Numbered from the stretch's first letter, positions 1-7,403 are shown. The stretch: DNA of 13,156 nt from an uncultured Collinsella sp. (GCA_900548515.1 URKU01000052.1:1-13156); one strand, 5' to 3'. A program made the numbers and translations. Notes: generated from the letters alone by a model not told the origin.

Positions 1-836
1 TTGTTCTCGCCGTCAATGTTGGTGATCTGGTGCACAAAGCCGTTGTCCTCGGCCTGGCGCAGGATGTCGTAAACCTCGTCGCGCGTCACATAGTGGCCGC
101 GGTCGGTCTCAACCACATAGTCGGCCATATCGCCCACGGCAATGCACCAGTCGGCGGGGTCGTCGGCGCAGCCCTCGCCCATCACGCGACGGCTCGCGCG
201 GCAGCTGCAGGTGCTGGCGGCATACTTACCCTCGTATTTGTCGAGCCAGTGCTCGATATGCTCAATAGGCACCGAGGTGCTCGAAGCATCGATAGCCTTC
301 TCGACCGGAATGACGTGCATGCCGATACCGGCACCTCCGGGCGGCACCATCGGCGTGGCTTTGGACAGCGGCCCCTTGGACGCCTGCTCAAAGAACTTGG
401 CATAGACCGGGTGCTCCTCGAGCTGGCCCACGCGCATGTTGAGGAATTCGGCAGAGCCCGGCACCAGCATGGGCAGCACCCACTGCTTGGCGCGCTCGGG
501 GTTTTCCCAGTTGTACTCGAGCAGGCCCGTGTAGCTCATATCGTCGAGCATCTTTTCGATATCGGCCTCGGGCATGCCGGTGAGCTTGACCATCTCGGGC
601 AGCGTATAGGGACGGCGCATCTTCATCTTGCAGAGCACTTCGGCTTGCTCGTCGGTTGCGGCCTCGGCAAACGACCAGTACTCGTAGCCCAGCAGCTCGT
701 CGCGATGCAGCAGACGGTTGGTGCAGTGCTCGCACAGCTTGACGATGGCCTCGCGCGGATGCTCCGGCAGCGGCGGTACAAACTCCGCGCCGATATCGGG
801 CTCGGTGTAGCTAATTCCCGGTCCGTTGAGAATCAT
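1..836 (-). CDS. FeS/FAD-dependent oxidoreductase, N-terminal part (3' end outside window)
   Basis: The frame is open from ATG at 836 down to base 1 (278 codons) and runs off the window, so only the N-terminal part is seen. A GAGAAGGGA ribosome-binding site lies 5 nt before the ATG. Residues about 74-110 look like a winged-helix-type segment (RRPYTLPEMVKLTGMPE). Residues 210-231 carry a cysteine cluster, C210-x-C212 ... C223 ... C231, in the context TCSCRASRRVMGEGC, suited to binding an FeS cluster. From memory, this N-terminal region precedes a 4Fe-4S ferredoxin domain and a GltD-like FAD/NAD(P) domain in large anaerobe oxidoreductases; those domains would lie beyond base 1. The protein would be cytoplasmic and move electrons between NAD(P)H, FeS centres and an unknown partner. 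It is divergent from the TetR gene and probably regulated by it. The family call is moderately sure; the substrate is unknown. Confidence 0.72.
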   Translation of the reverse strand, partial: MILNGPGISYTEPDIGAEFVPPLPEHPREAIVKLCEHCTNRLLHRDELLGYEYWSFAEAATDEQAEVLCKMKMRRPYTLPEMVKLTGMPEADIEKMLDDMSYTGLLEYNWENPERAKQWVLPMLVPGSAEFLNMRVGQLEEHPVYAKFFEQASKGPLSKATPMVPPGGAGIGMHVIPVEKAIDASSTSVPIEHIEHWLDKYEGKYAASTCSCRASRRVMGEGCADDPADWCIAVGDMADYVVETDRGHYVTRDEVYDILRQAEDNGFVHQITNIDGEN

Positions 837-930
837 GGTTGTCCCTTCTCTTGCCACAGCCCGGCGAGACCGCAGCACCCCTCTTTTTTTGCAGGCCGGG
901 CATGCCCCCATGCCGTTCACCCGCCATTAG

Positions 931-945
931 TTGACATTGTGTCAA
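931..945. promoter_or_regulatory. Candidate TetR operator 1 (palindrome TTGACA-TTG-TGTCAA)
   Basis: TTGACATTGTGTCAA is a perfect inverted repeat with 6-bp arms and a 3-bp centre, in the divergent intergenic region next to the tetR-type gene. Its centre is 23 bp from that of the second palindrome, about two helical turns, as expected for a pair of dimers on one DNA face. Autoregulation and control of the divergent oxidoreductase is inference. Confidence 0.55.
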
Positions 946-953
946 AAATAGTA

Positions 954-968
954 TTGACGAACCGTCAA
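954..968. promoter_or_regulatory. Candidate TetR operator 2 (palindrome TTGACG-AAC-CGTCAA)
   Basis: TTGACGAACCGTCAA is a second perfect 6-3-6 inverted repeat sharing TTGAC/GTCAA ends with operator 1. A degenerate relative lies at 984-998 (TTAGGCGAACGGTCA). Together they suggest two or three repressor sites between the divergent genes. Confidence 0.55.
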
Positions 969-1026
969 CAATATTCAAGACTGTTAGGCGAACGGTCAGG
1001 CAAAAGAGGATGAAAGGCGGCAAAAC

Positions 1027-1689
1027 ATGGGCAACAACACAGCAGGTACCTCTGTGGTCGATGCCGTCCCTGCATCCGATAGCGTGGCAAAGCGCCTGAC
1101 GGGCGACAAACGCCGCCGCGAGATCCTCGATGCCGTGCGCACCGTAAGCTCCGAGCTGGGCGTATCCCGCCTATCGGTATCGGCCGTGACCAAACGAGCC
1201 GGCTGCACGCGCTCGCTGTTCTACCACTACTTTGCCGATATGGACGCCGCCGTCACCGCCGTCATGGACGAGGCGATCGACGGCTTTATCTCCGAGCTCG
1301 AGCAATGGAACGCCGAGCGCACCGTCGGCGATATCGAAGGCGCGCTCGACACCGTCGCCCCGCTCTTTAAGCGCCTGGTCGCCAGCGGTCACGAGCTGCC
1401 GAGCACTTTGACCAGCAGCAGCGGCGCTCTCTACGGCGGCTTTCTGCACAACGTGGTCCAGCGCGTGGCGCAATACATCTGCGACACCACCGTGGTGGAC
1501 TTTGTCGCCCATCACGACCTGCGCATCGACCATGTCTACGAAACGTTCTACACCCTCATCATGGGTCTTTTGATGTATATCCGCACGCACCCCGATGTGC
1601 CCGACGAGACAGTCAAGGAGATCATCGCCTCGACGCTCCACATCGAGGGCTACACCGCCAAGTATCCCGAGCGCAGGCCCGGGAACTGA
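1027..1689 (+). CDS. TetR/AcrR-family transcriptional regulator
   Basis: This 220-residue protein has the usual TetR length. The DNA-binding domain is at residues about 27-75: DKRRREILDAVRTVSSELG, then the recognition segment SVSAVTKRAGCTRSLFYHYF, whose YHYF ending is typical of the family. The rest is an all-helical ligand-binding and dimerisation region without a recognisable ligand signature. The first 25 residues form a polar extension before the helix-turn-helix. The start is supported by AAAGGCGG about 6 nt upstream; the earlier ATG at 1010 is out of frame. Divergence from the oxidoreductase gene and the palindromes between them suggest that it represses itself and its neighbour. The membrane protein gene 63 bp downstream is probably co-transcribed. 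The ligand is unknown. Confidence 0.9.
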   Translation: MGNNTAGTSVVDAVPASDSVAKRLTGDKRRREILDAVRTVSSELGVSRLSVSAVTKRAGCTRSLFYHYFADMDAAVTAVMDEAIDGFISELEQWNAERTVGDIEGALDTVAPLFKRLVASGHELPSTLTSSSGALYGGFLHNVVQRVAQYICDTTVVDFVAHHDLRIDHVYETFYTLIMGLLMYIRTHPDVPDETVKEIIASTLHIEGYTAKYPERRPGN

Positions 1690-1706
1690 CGACATTTGGC
1701 CAAACT

Positions 1707-1734
1707 GCCCGCGATTGGAAGAGGGGCCGCGGGC
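1707..1734 (+). other. Small intergenic hairpin between tetR-type gene and membrane protein gene
   Basis: GCCCGCG (1707-1713) can pair with CGCGGGC (1728-1734) across a 14-nt loop. No T-tract follows (TTGTGAAAGG), so it is not an obvious terminator. It ends just before the next ribosome-binding site and could affect mRNA processing or relative expression of the two genes. Confidence 0.3.
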
Positions 1735-1752
1735 TTGTGAAAGGAGAGCAGC

Positions 1753-2760
1753 ATGCTGTTCGATGTTTGGGGTAGCGATACCCTTATCCACTGGGCCGGC
1801 TGGGCCATGGTCTTTGTTGGCCTGATCGTGCTCAACGAGGTCGGCCGCCGCACCAAGCTGGGCGCGGCCATCATCTTTGGCGTGGCTCCGCTTGCCATGA
1901 CCATCTACTGCATCGCCATCGCCGTCGGCGTTTCGCAGGGCGCCGAGTGGGCACTCACCAACCCCACCCACGTGTACCAGAACAGCTGGTTCCACTACGC
2001 CAAGGTGTACGCGGCGCTGGCCGGCTGCTGGGGCTTCATCGCCATTAAGTACCAGTGGGGCAAGATCGGCAAGGCGCACTGGTTCCGCGCATGGCCGTTT
2101 GTGATCGTCGCCATCAACATCATGATCGCCGTCGTGTCCGACTTTGAGAGCGCCTATCACTTCTTTGTCCTGGGCGAGTCCACCTGGGTCACCTCCGAGG
2201 GTGCCACGCAGCTGGCCGGCTGGAACAACGTGTTCAACGGCATCGCCGGCATCATCAACATCTTCTGCATGACCGGCTGGTGGAGCGTCTATGCCTCCGA
2301 GGACAAGACCGACATGCTGTGGCCCGACATGACCTGGGTCTACATCATCGCCTACGATATCTGGAACTTCTGCTACACCTACAACTGCCTGCCCACTCAC
2401 TCCTGGTTCTGCGGCTTTGCGCTGCTGCTGGCGCCCACCGTCGCCGCCTTTATCTGGAACAAGGGCGGCTGGATCCAGAACCGCGCCTTTACGCTGGCCA
2501 TTTGGTGCATGTTTGCCCAGGTGTTCCCCTACTTCCAGGAGGAGTCCATCTTTGTGACGCACTCCACGCTCGACGCAGGCGCCGCCACCGCGGTTTCGGT
2601 TGTCGCGCTGATCGCCAACATCGCCGCGATCATCTACATCGCCTACCGCGCCAAGAAGCTCGGCCGCAACCCCTACAAGCAGGATGTCTTTGAGGGCACC
2701 AGCGATTGGGAGAAGGCCACCGCTCGTCGCGCCAAGGTCGATTACGCGCACGCCGAGTAA
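1753..2760 (+). CDS. Multi-pass membrane protein, DUF5692 type
   Basis: This 335-residue protein is strongly hydrophobic, with roughly eight to nine candidate membrane segments beginning near residue 8 (WAGWAMVFVGLIVLNEVG) and ending near residue 300 (VSVVALIANIAAIIYIAYRA). A charged tail of about 35 residues then follows, probably cytoplasmic. It is rich in Trp, Tyr and Phe, including clusters such as YDIWNFCYTYNCLP and MTGWWSVYASEDKTD. There is no signal peptide, ATP-binding motif or transporter signature that I recognise. I recall the DUF5692 family having this length and aromatic pattern, in Coriobacteria and Firmicutes, with no known function. AAAGGAG lies 6 nt before the ATG. It follows the TetR gene and precedes a strong terminator, so the two likely form one operon. 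A transport or sensing role linked to the TetR ligand is inference only. Confidence 0.8.
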   Translation: MLFDVWGSDTLIHWAGWAMVFVGLIVLNEVGRRTKLGAAIIFGVAPLAMTIYCIAIAVGVSQGAEWALTNPTHVYQNSWFHYAKVYAALAGCWGFIAIKYQWGKIGKAHWFRAWPFVIVAINIMIAVVSDFESAYHFFVLGESTWVTSEGATQLAGWNNVFNGIAGIINIFCMTGWWSVYASEDKTDMLWPDMTWVYIIAYDIWNFCYTYNCLPTHSWFCGFALLLAPTVAAFIWNKGGWIQNRAFTLAIWCMFAQVFPYFQEESIFVTHSTLDAGAATAVSVVALIANIAAIIYIAYRAKKLGRNPYKQDVFEGTSDWEKATARRAKVDYAHAE

Positions 2761-2827
2761 CGTATTGGTCGTCGCCGGCACGTGGGCATAGCCCCGCTTG
2801 CCAGGCTTTCGATCCGATACCTCGCAC

Positions 2828-2868
2828 AGCCCCCGGAACGCGATTCGCTTGCGTTCCGGGGGCTTTTT
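2828..2868 (+). terminator. Rho-independent terminator after membrane protein gene
   Basis: GCCCCCGGAACGC (2829-2841) pairs perfectly over 13 bp with GCGTTCCGGGGGC (2851-2863), extended by one A-T pair. The loop is 9 nt and TTTTT follows. It ends the tetR-membrane protein transcription unit. Confidence 0.92.
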
Positions 2869-2987
2869 GCTGTCACGACTTTGGGTCGGATTTACGCTCA
2901 CATTAAATCCGATTTCAAATTGCACGCCGGCTCTATATGGCCCCATTTTTGGGTACATTGTTGAGCCGACATTGCATTGGGGGATAT

Positions 2988-4478
2988 ATGAGTGATGAGA
3001 CAACGGGCCAAGAGGATGCGGCTCAAGATGCAGAAGCGTGTGCCGAGGCTCTGGAGAGCTTAGACCAGATTGCGCTGGGCGAGATTGCGTTTGACGATGC
3101 GGAGCTCGACGCGCAGGGCGAGTCGGAAGCCCATGGCGAACAAGATGCCGACGATGATGCTGCGCCTGTCGAAGATGAGGCAGATCACGAAGACTTCGAA
3201 AGCGAGGCAGATGACCAGCCCGAATCCGACACGAGCGAGGAAACCATCTTGCTCGGCAGCTTGCCGGCCGAGGATTCGCTGACCCGCGAGCTCCCCGGCC
3301 TGGGTTCTGCGCCGGCTATCGATGAGACCATCGCCATGGGCGATATCCCCCTGCCGTCCGTTCCCTCGGCACGCGAAGCCCAAGATCGCCGTCGCAAGAT
3401 GTCTCCCAAGCGTCGCAATCTGATGATTGCCGGCGTCGTGGCGATCGCGCTGGTCGCCGGTGGCGCAGGATATGCCGCGTGGAACGGATACCGGCAAGAG
3501 CAGGCCGCCACTGTTGCCGCGAATGCGCATACCATGATGTCGGTGCGAATCGGCGTACGTGCCGCGGGGCTCGACTGCTCGACCGGCTCTAAGATCCCCG
3601 TGCAGGTGAGCGGTCAGGATTCTGATGGCTCTTCTGTGAGCGAAACGCTCTACGTGGACGAGCATGGCCGCGGCATCAAGCTGCTGCCTGGCGACTACAC
3701 GCTCACCATCGCTGCCTCCCCCATCGCGGCCGACGGCACCATCTATACCGTCCCGACCACCAAGGCGCAGGTCGCTATCAAGAGCGACGGACAGGACCTG
3801 AGCGGCCAGGCCACCTTTAAGCTCAAGGTACCTTCGGCCGACACGGTAACCGACGACCAGATCGATGCCGCCGCCAAGCATGCCGAGGAGGGCGGCACAA
3901 GCTCCGCCGCTGCCGCCAAGGTGCTCCAGCAGGCAGCAATCACGCGCCGTGATGCCGCCGCCAACGCCGTAAGCGCGCAGAAGGCACAGGCGGCCCGCGA
4001 TGCCGACGCTCGACATAAGGCGACGAATCTGTATCAGCTCGATATTCCCGTCGAGTGGTATGGCAAGGTCGCGACCTGGCAAAACGGCAGCACGCTGTGC
4101 ATCTACCTTGCCGACGATACCAATACACCGATTGTGACCCTTGTCGCCGTGCGCGACGGTGAGAGCTTTACGCCCGATGAAGGCGATACGGTTTTGGGTG
4201 CGGCCAGCCTGGGCAACGGCTATACGGTCTATGCCAGCGGGCCCGTTTATCCGTATGTGGTGCCCCAGACCATCAACGGGCGCACGCAGGATCCCGTGTC
4301 GACCTACCCCATGGACACGGCCATCGAGCTTGTCGAGCTTACGACCGGCAACCGCTACACCTACAGCCAGATCAAAAACGTGCTGGTCGGCAAGGACGGC
4401 AAGGCCGACGCCGCGACCAAGCTCGAGTGCGACTACCTCGCCCAGATTCTGCTGCCCAGCATCAAGGCCCAGGACTAG
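2988..4478 (+). CDS. Single-pass membrane protein with acidic N-terminal domain, function unknown
   Basis: Read from ATG 2988 the protein has 496 residues. This start has GGGGGA just upstream (spacing 3 nt); an in-frame ATG at 2937 would add 17 residues but has no visible ribosome-binding site. Residues 1 to about 130 are highly acidic and low-complexity (Asp, Glu, Ala). They contain two similar motifs, ETILLGSLP (85-93) and ETIAMGDIP (113-121). A basic stretch (RRRKMSPKRRN) precedes one membrane helix at about 144-164, which by the positive-inside rule puts the N-terminus in the cytoplasm and about 330 residues outside. The outer part has a beta-type segment, an Ala/Gln/Lys-rich probable coiled coil at about 300-345, and a C-terminal globular domain. 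I do not recognise a family. The last 37 codons and 3' flank are duplicated at 11049-11232. Confidence 0.85.
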   Translation: MSDETTGQEDAAQDAEACAEALESLDQIALGEIAFDDAELDAQGESEAHGEQDADDDAAPVEDEADHEDFESEADDQPESDTSEETILLGSLPAEDSLTRELPGLGSAPAIDETIAMGDIPLPSVPSAREAQDRRRKMSPKRRNLMIAGVVAIALVAGGAGYAAWNGYRQEQAATVAANAHTMMSVRIGVRAAGLDCSTGSKIPVQVSGQDSDGSSVSETLYVDEHGRGIKLLPGDYTLTIAASPIAADGTIYTVPTTKAQVAIKSDGQDLSGQATFKLKVPSADTVTDDQIDAAAKHAEEGGTSSAAAAKVLQQAAITRRDAAANAVSAQKAQAARDADARHKATNLYQLDIPVEWYGKVATWQNGSTLCIYLADDTNTPIVTLVAVRDGESFTPDEGDTVLGAASLGNGYTVYASGPVYPYVVPQTINGRTQDPVSTYPMDTAIELVELTTGNRYTYSQIKNVLVGKDGKADAATKLECDYLAQILLPSIKAQD

Positions 4479-4546
4479 CCGGCCGCAGCGGGGGCAGTCT
4501 TTTTGGGACGGAGCTCTTTTAGCCACCTGCCCGATGATTTTTTGAG
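4363..4546 (+). repeat. Direct repeat, left copy (3' end of acidic membrane protein gene plus 3' flank)
   Basis: This segment matches 11049-11232 at a constant offset of 6686. Bases 4363-4490, which include the last 37 complete codons and the stop, are identical. Mismatches begin at 4491 (then 4512, 4516, 4524 and a cluster at 4527-4532), GATGATT at 4533-4539 matches again, and TGAG at 4543-4546 is the last matching patch. The left copy is part of an intact gene. Confidence 0.93.
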
Positions 4547-4555
4547 CCTCGTCCC
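4505..4555. terminator. Possible terminator or long-loop hairpin after acidic membrane protein gene
   Basis: GGGACGGAGCTC (4505-4516) pairs imperfectly (10 of 12) with GAGCCTCGTCCC (4544-4555) around a 27-nt loop. An alternative stem, GGGCAG (4492-4497) with CTGCCC (4527-4532), is followed after six bases by TTTTTT. Neither is a textbook terminator, but the position right after a stop codon and the T-tracts make a termination role plausible. Confidence 0.35.
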
Positions 4556-4618
4556 AGAAGAAGGACGCCCGCGCTCCAACAATGTGCTTCTGCCGAACGC
4601 CGACACAAACCATACCCA

Positions 4619-4652
4619 CGAAAAGACCCAGCCAAACTTGCGGCTGGGTCTT
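4619..4652 (-). terminator. Rho-independent terminator of the deoC-manA-rmlD-like unit
   Basis: AAGACCCAGCC (4623-4633) and GGCTGGGTCTT (4642-4652) form a perfect 11-bp stem with an 8-nt loop. On the minus strand the stem ends in TTTT followed by CG, which fits termination about 40 bp after the stop codon at 4691. The plus-strand T-tract is weaker. Confidence 0.82.
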
Positions 4653-4690
4653 CGAATCGAGCGGCCGATATGCCATCGGCGCTGCACATG

Positions 4691-5569
4691 CTAAATCAAT
4701 CCAAAATCCTTCAAGCAGCTTTCGAGGCTATCTTCAAACGTTCCGAGGCGCACCCCCGCTCGTGCAAGCTTTTCAGATGAAAGACGAAAGTCCCTGGGTC
4801 GGTCAGCATAGGTCGTAGTGTCCGGAAGCACGAGCTCATCGATACTCTGCTCGGCACAACCAAGTCGCCGCGCAACAAGGCGCGCGGTCTCATACGTGCT
4901 CAAGCCGTTTTGGCTCGCAAAATGATATGCCCCACTGGGCAGTATAAGGATTTGCGGCAGGGCGTTTGCCAACTCCAGACCGTACGTCATGTTCCGCCGC
5001 TCATGCACGCGAAACGCCGCCGGCTCTCCCGTCCGAACTGCGTGCAAAACATTCGTCAAGATATTGGGGGCGGGCTTTGCCCCAGGCATGGGAAGGCCAA
5101 ACATCCACGAAAGGCGCAAGATCAGATAATTATCGAGGTTTTCCCTGATCCAATCATCCGCCTCCATCTTCTGTGCACCGTATCGCGTGGTGGTAGCCAT
5201 CTCGTCGTCCTCGTGAAACGGAGGCTCGCCTGTCGAGGCATTGAAACACTGCTCGGTTGAAAAGAAGACCATACGGGCGCCGCAGGCACGGCAGGCCCGC
5301 GCAATGGCAATCGCCGACTCCGTATTGATTCGATGCGTTCCCTCGGGGTCATTCTCGCAATGGGCAGTCGAAGCGTCAGCTGCCATATGAAGGCAGATAT
5401 CGAAATCGAGGCCGGCAAAAAACTCGGCAACTTCCTCAACATTGACAAGGTCAACATCGGTCCTTGTAACGTTGACAAAATCGAACTTATCGGCGTTGTA
5501 CAAACGAATGAGGCTCGCAAGATACCCATTTGCACCCGTCACCACAACACGAGGCTTTGATCCAGACAT
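4691..5569 (-). CDS. RmlD-like NAD(P)-dependent sugar reductase/epimerase (SDR superfamily)
   Basis: This 292-residue protein has the length of dTDP-4-dehydrorhamnose reductase (RmlD). It opens with a Rossmann dinucleotide motif, VVVTGANGYLA (residues 8-18), followed by TRTDVDLVN and HMAADAS. The catalytic pair is Y130-x-x-x-K134 (YGAQKMEAD). The usual RmlD STDYVF motif is replaced by STEQCF at 104-109, so the substrate may differ. The ATG at 5569 is chosen because GGAGGT lies 4 nt upstream; the TTG at 5581 would place that ribosome-binding site inside the gene. It follows the isomerase gene by 12 bp and is the last gene of a three-gene unit. RmlD enzymes normally act on nucleotide sugars, but no other nucleotide-sugar genes are near, so a role on a free or phosphorylated sugar is a reasonable inference. 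A member of the wider RmlD-like superfamily is the safe call. Confidence 0.82.
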   Translation of the reverse strand: MSGSKPRVVVTGANGYLASLIRLYNADKFDFVNVTRTDVDLVNVEEVAEFFAGLDFDICLHMAADASTAHCENDPEGTHRINTESAIAIARACRACGARMVFFSTEQCFNASTGEPPFHEDDEMATTTRYGAQKMEADDWIRENLDNYLILRLSWMFGLPMPGAKPAPNILTNVLHAVRTGEPAAFRVHERRNMTYGLELANALPQILILPSGAYHFASQNGLSTYETARLVARRLGCAEQSIDELVLPDTTTYADRPRDFRLSSEKLARAGVRLGTFEDSLESCLKDFGLI

Positions 5570-5581
5570 ATTGACCTCCAA

Positions 5582-6541
5582 TTACTCCCCGTCGCGCTGG
5601 CCGTCACGCCCATCGACGACGCGGCTCACCAACACGCGACACGTTCCCTCGACCGTGAACGAACCCGCACTCGCAGGAATCAGCGCAGAGACGGTACGGG
5701 GGAGCTCGACGGCGCCGTCGTCCGTGACCACCCGGGCATGACCGCCCACGCAGGACAGCACGGCATACCGATCGCCCAGGGGGCACTCCCATTCGCCCCG
5801 GACGTCAACGACGTCTGAGGTGAACAGGCGGTGTGTGACGCCACGACGCACATTCGCGGGGGCCTTCGGATCGAAGGCGCCGAAATGCGCGGGCTCGGGA
5901 CGGATTGATGTGTCGAGTACGTCGAACGCCTGCTCGACATGAAGCTCGCGACCGCGGCCCCAATCGCACAACCGATACGTCTTGAAGCCCAGGCTACCGA
6001 CCTCGAGGGCGAATACGCCCGCGCCCATCGCATGCATGGTCCCCGCAGGGATTAACACGAAGTCGCCTTCGCTCACGGGAACGCGCCTTCCGTAGCGGTC
6101 GCCCACACTGTCATCCGCCGCTGCGCCGCGCAGCGCATCGAGGTCGTCGGTCGTCGTGCCGAAAATGATCGAGGCGCCGGGCTCGGCGTCCAGGATGTAC
6201 CAGGACTCCGCCTTCTCGTGGTCGGACTCGTGTTCGCGGGCGTATGCCTCGTCGGGATGCACCTGGACGGATAGGTTCTCGCCGGCATCCATCGTGATGA
6301 TCTGCACGATGCCGTCGTGATTGAGCTCGCCCATGATGGCGGCCTTGTTCTCGGCTATCACGCGATCGAGCGGCATGCCGTCGAACGGGCCGCCGTCGAC
6401 ATCGTTGACCAGCCCATCGTGCACAGACACGTCAAACGACTCGCCGTATAGGGTATCCCCGGAAAGGCCGCGCGCATCGTTGACGCGCGGACCCGACCAG
6501 ACGGGGGAAATATAGTTGGGTTTGAGCAGGATAGGTCCCAT
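5582..6541 (-). CDS. manA: Mannose-6-phosphate isomerase, short type I (zinc cupin)
   Basis: This 319-residue protein matches the short type I phosphomannose isomerases, which interconvert mannose 6-phosphate and fructose 6-phosphate in the cytoplasm. The zinc ligands are visible: Q93 and H95 in SVQVHPDE, E112 in KAESWYIL, and H170 in IPAGTMHAMG. The family segment KTYRLCDWGRGRELHVEQAFDV is at about 187-208. Near the N-terminus the usual WGG motif reads WSG (PVWSGPRV). ATG 6541 is preferred to GTG 6547 because AAGGAG (minus strand, 6552-6547) sits 5 nt upstream. That site overlaps the deoC stop codon, suggesting translational coupling. A relaxed specificity, or use on another ketose/aldose phosphate, cannot be excluded, given its partners DeoC and an RmlD-like enzyme. 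Confidence 0.88.
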   Translation of the reverse strand: MGPILLKPNYISPVWSGPRVNDARGLSGDTLYGESFDVSVHDGLVNDVDGGPFDGMPLDRVIAENKAAIMGELNHDGIVQIITMDAGENLSVQVHPDEAYAREHESDHEKAESWYILDAEPGASIIFGTTTDDLDALRGAAADDSVGDRYGRRVPVSEGDFVLIPAGTMHAMGAGVFALEVGSLGFKTYRLCDWGRGRELHVEQAFDVLDTSIRPEPAHFGAFDPKAPANVRRGVTHRLFTSDVVDVRGEWECPLGDRYAVLSCVGGHARVVTDDGAVELPRTVSALIPASAGSFTVEGTCRVLVSRVVDGRDGQRDGE

Positions 6542-6550
6542 ATGCACTCC

Positions 6551-7261
6551 TTACAGCTCGAAGGCGTCGATACCGTCGCGCTCCATGCGCGCACGCAACT
6601 CGTCGATGATGGGTATGCCGGCGCTGCAGCCGATGCGCTCGGCACCGGCACGAACCATATCGAGGAAAGCGTCGGCGGTGCGGATACCACCAGCGGCCTT
6701 AACCTTGACACGGGGGTCGGTGTGCTCGCGCATGAGTCGGACGTCCTCGACGGTTGCGCCGCCAATGGAGAATCCGGTGGAGGTCTTCACGAAAGTGGGC
6801 AGGACCACGCTTGCGATCTTGCACAGCTCGAGTTTCTCATCCTCGGTGAGCAGGCAATTCTCGAAGATAACCTTGGAGGGGACGTCGGCATCACGGCAGA
6901 TATCGACAATCTGCTGCATCTCATCCTTGATGTAGGCCCAATTGCCGGCCTTGACCTCGGTGAGGTTGACCACGTAATCGATCTCGTTCGCGCCGTTGGC
7001 CAATGCATCCTTGGTCTCGAAGACCTTGGTGGCAATGGTGGTCTGGCCGAGGGGGAAACTGATGGCGGCGCCGGTATGGATGTCGGTGCCGGCGAGGAGC
7101 TCGGAGCAGAGCTTGGACTGGACGGAATTGATGGCGACCATCTTGAAGTGATAGTCCTTTGCCTCCTGGCAGAGCTTCTCCATATCCTCGCGCGTGGCGT
7201 CGGGGTGGAGGTTGGTGTGATCAACCAAGCGGGCGAGATCATCGAGCGTGTAACGTGCCAT
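6551..7261 (-). CDS. deoC: Deoxyribose-phosphate aldolase
   Basis: This 236-residue protein is a class I aldolase of the DeoC family, splitting 2-deoxyribose 5-phosphate into glyceraldehyde 3-phosphate and acetaldehyde in the cytoplasm. The catalytic residues are in place: D95 in NEIDYVVNLTEVKAGNW, the Schiff-base K159 in PTFVKTSTGF, and K188 in VKVKAAGGIRT. The phosphate-binding end GCSAG is at 211-215. ATG 7261 has GGGAG 5 nt upstream; an open frame continues to 7318 but lacks a better site. It is the first gene of the minus-strand unit deoC-manA-rmlD-like and is divergent from the PTS genes across a 183-bp region. No phosphopentomutase or nucleoside phosphorylase gene is nearby, so the usual deoxynucleoside role is not supported by context; a sugar brought in by the PTS is a more likely source of substrate. 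Confidence 0.92.
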   Translation of the reverse strand: MARYTLDDLARLVDHTNLHPDATREDMEKLCQEAKDYHFKMVAINSVQSKLCSELLAGTDIHTGAAISFPLGQTTIATKVFETKDALANGANEIDYVVNLTEVKAGNWAYIKDEMQQIVDICRDADVPSKVIFENCLLTEDEKLELCKIASVVLPTFVKTSTGFSIGGATVEDVRLMREHTDPRVKVKAAGGIRTADAFLDMVRAGAERIGCSAGIPIIDELRARMERDGIDAFEL

Positions 7262-7308
7262 GACGGCTCCCTTCATTGGGGTTGGTGCATGCCTGTATCC
7301 TAACATAT

Positions 7309-7320
7309 TGTCATACATAT
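7309..7320 (-). promoter_or_regulatory. Candidate GntR-site 1 (GTATGACA motif) at deoC promoter
   Basis: On the minus strand this reads ATATGTATGACA and continues AATATG. The core GTATGACA recurs exactly at the gntR start (10258-10265) and with one change at 7405-7412. It lies just upstream of the candidate deoC -10. Binding by the local GntR protein is inferred. Confidence 0.45.
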
Positions 7321-7403
7321 TACCGCTACATAATCCGTTTTACCGTTTATGTCTGATTTGATATCGTTTATAGAGTGGAATAGACTCAAACTATCAACAT
7401 TTT

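Larger units (their letters stand above)
838..1026. promoter_or_regulatory. Divergent promoter region between oxidoreductase and TetR genes
   Basis: This 189-bp gap separates two divergent starts, so it must carry promoters for both directions. It becomes AT-rich from about 930 to 985 and holds two perfect palindromes plus a third, weaker relative (GAACGGTCA at 990-998, compare GAACCGTCA at 959-967). TTGACA and TTGACG inside the palindromes resemble -35 boxes, but I could not place a convincing -10 at the right spacing in either direction. Confidence 0.6.

Noticed and set aside
30..1013. Open frame of 327 codons on the plus strand
   Set aside because: It is antisense to the oxidoreductase gene, rich in His and Leu, lacks a ribosome-binding site, and runs through the divergent promoter region.
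1171..3003. Long open frame of 610 codons on the minus strand
   Set aside because: It lies antisense to the TetR and membrane protein genes and crosses a strong terminator. Its Gly/Asp/Val/His-rich composition is typical of a shadow frame in high-GC DNA.
3060..4676. Open frame of 538 codons on the minus strand
   Set aside because: It is antisense to the acidic membrane protein gene, has no domain I recognise, and its composition reflects the complementary codon bias. The similar frame at 10976-11278 arises from the repeat.
6542..7303. Open frame of 253 codons on the plus strand opposite deoC
   Set aside because: deoC on the other strand has all catalytic residues; this frame is its complement with Gly/Asp-rich composition.
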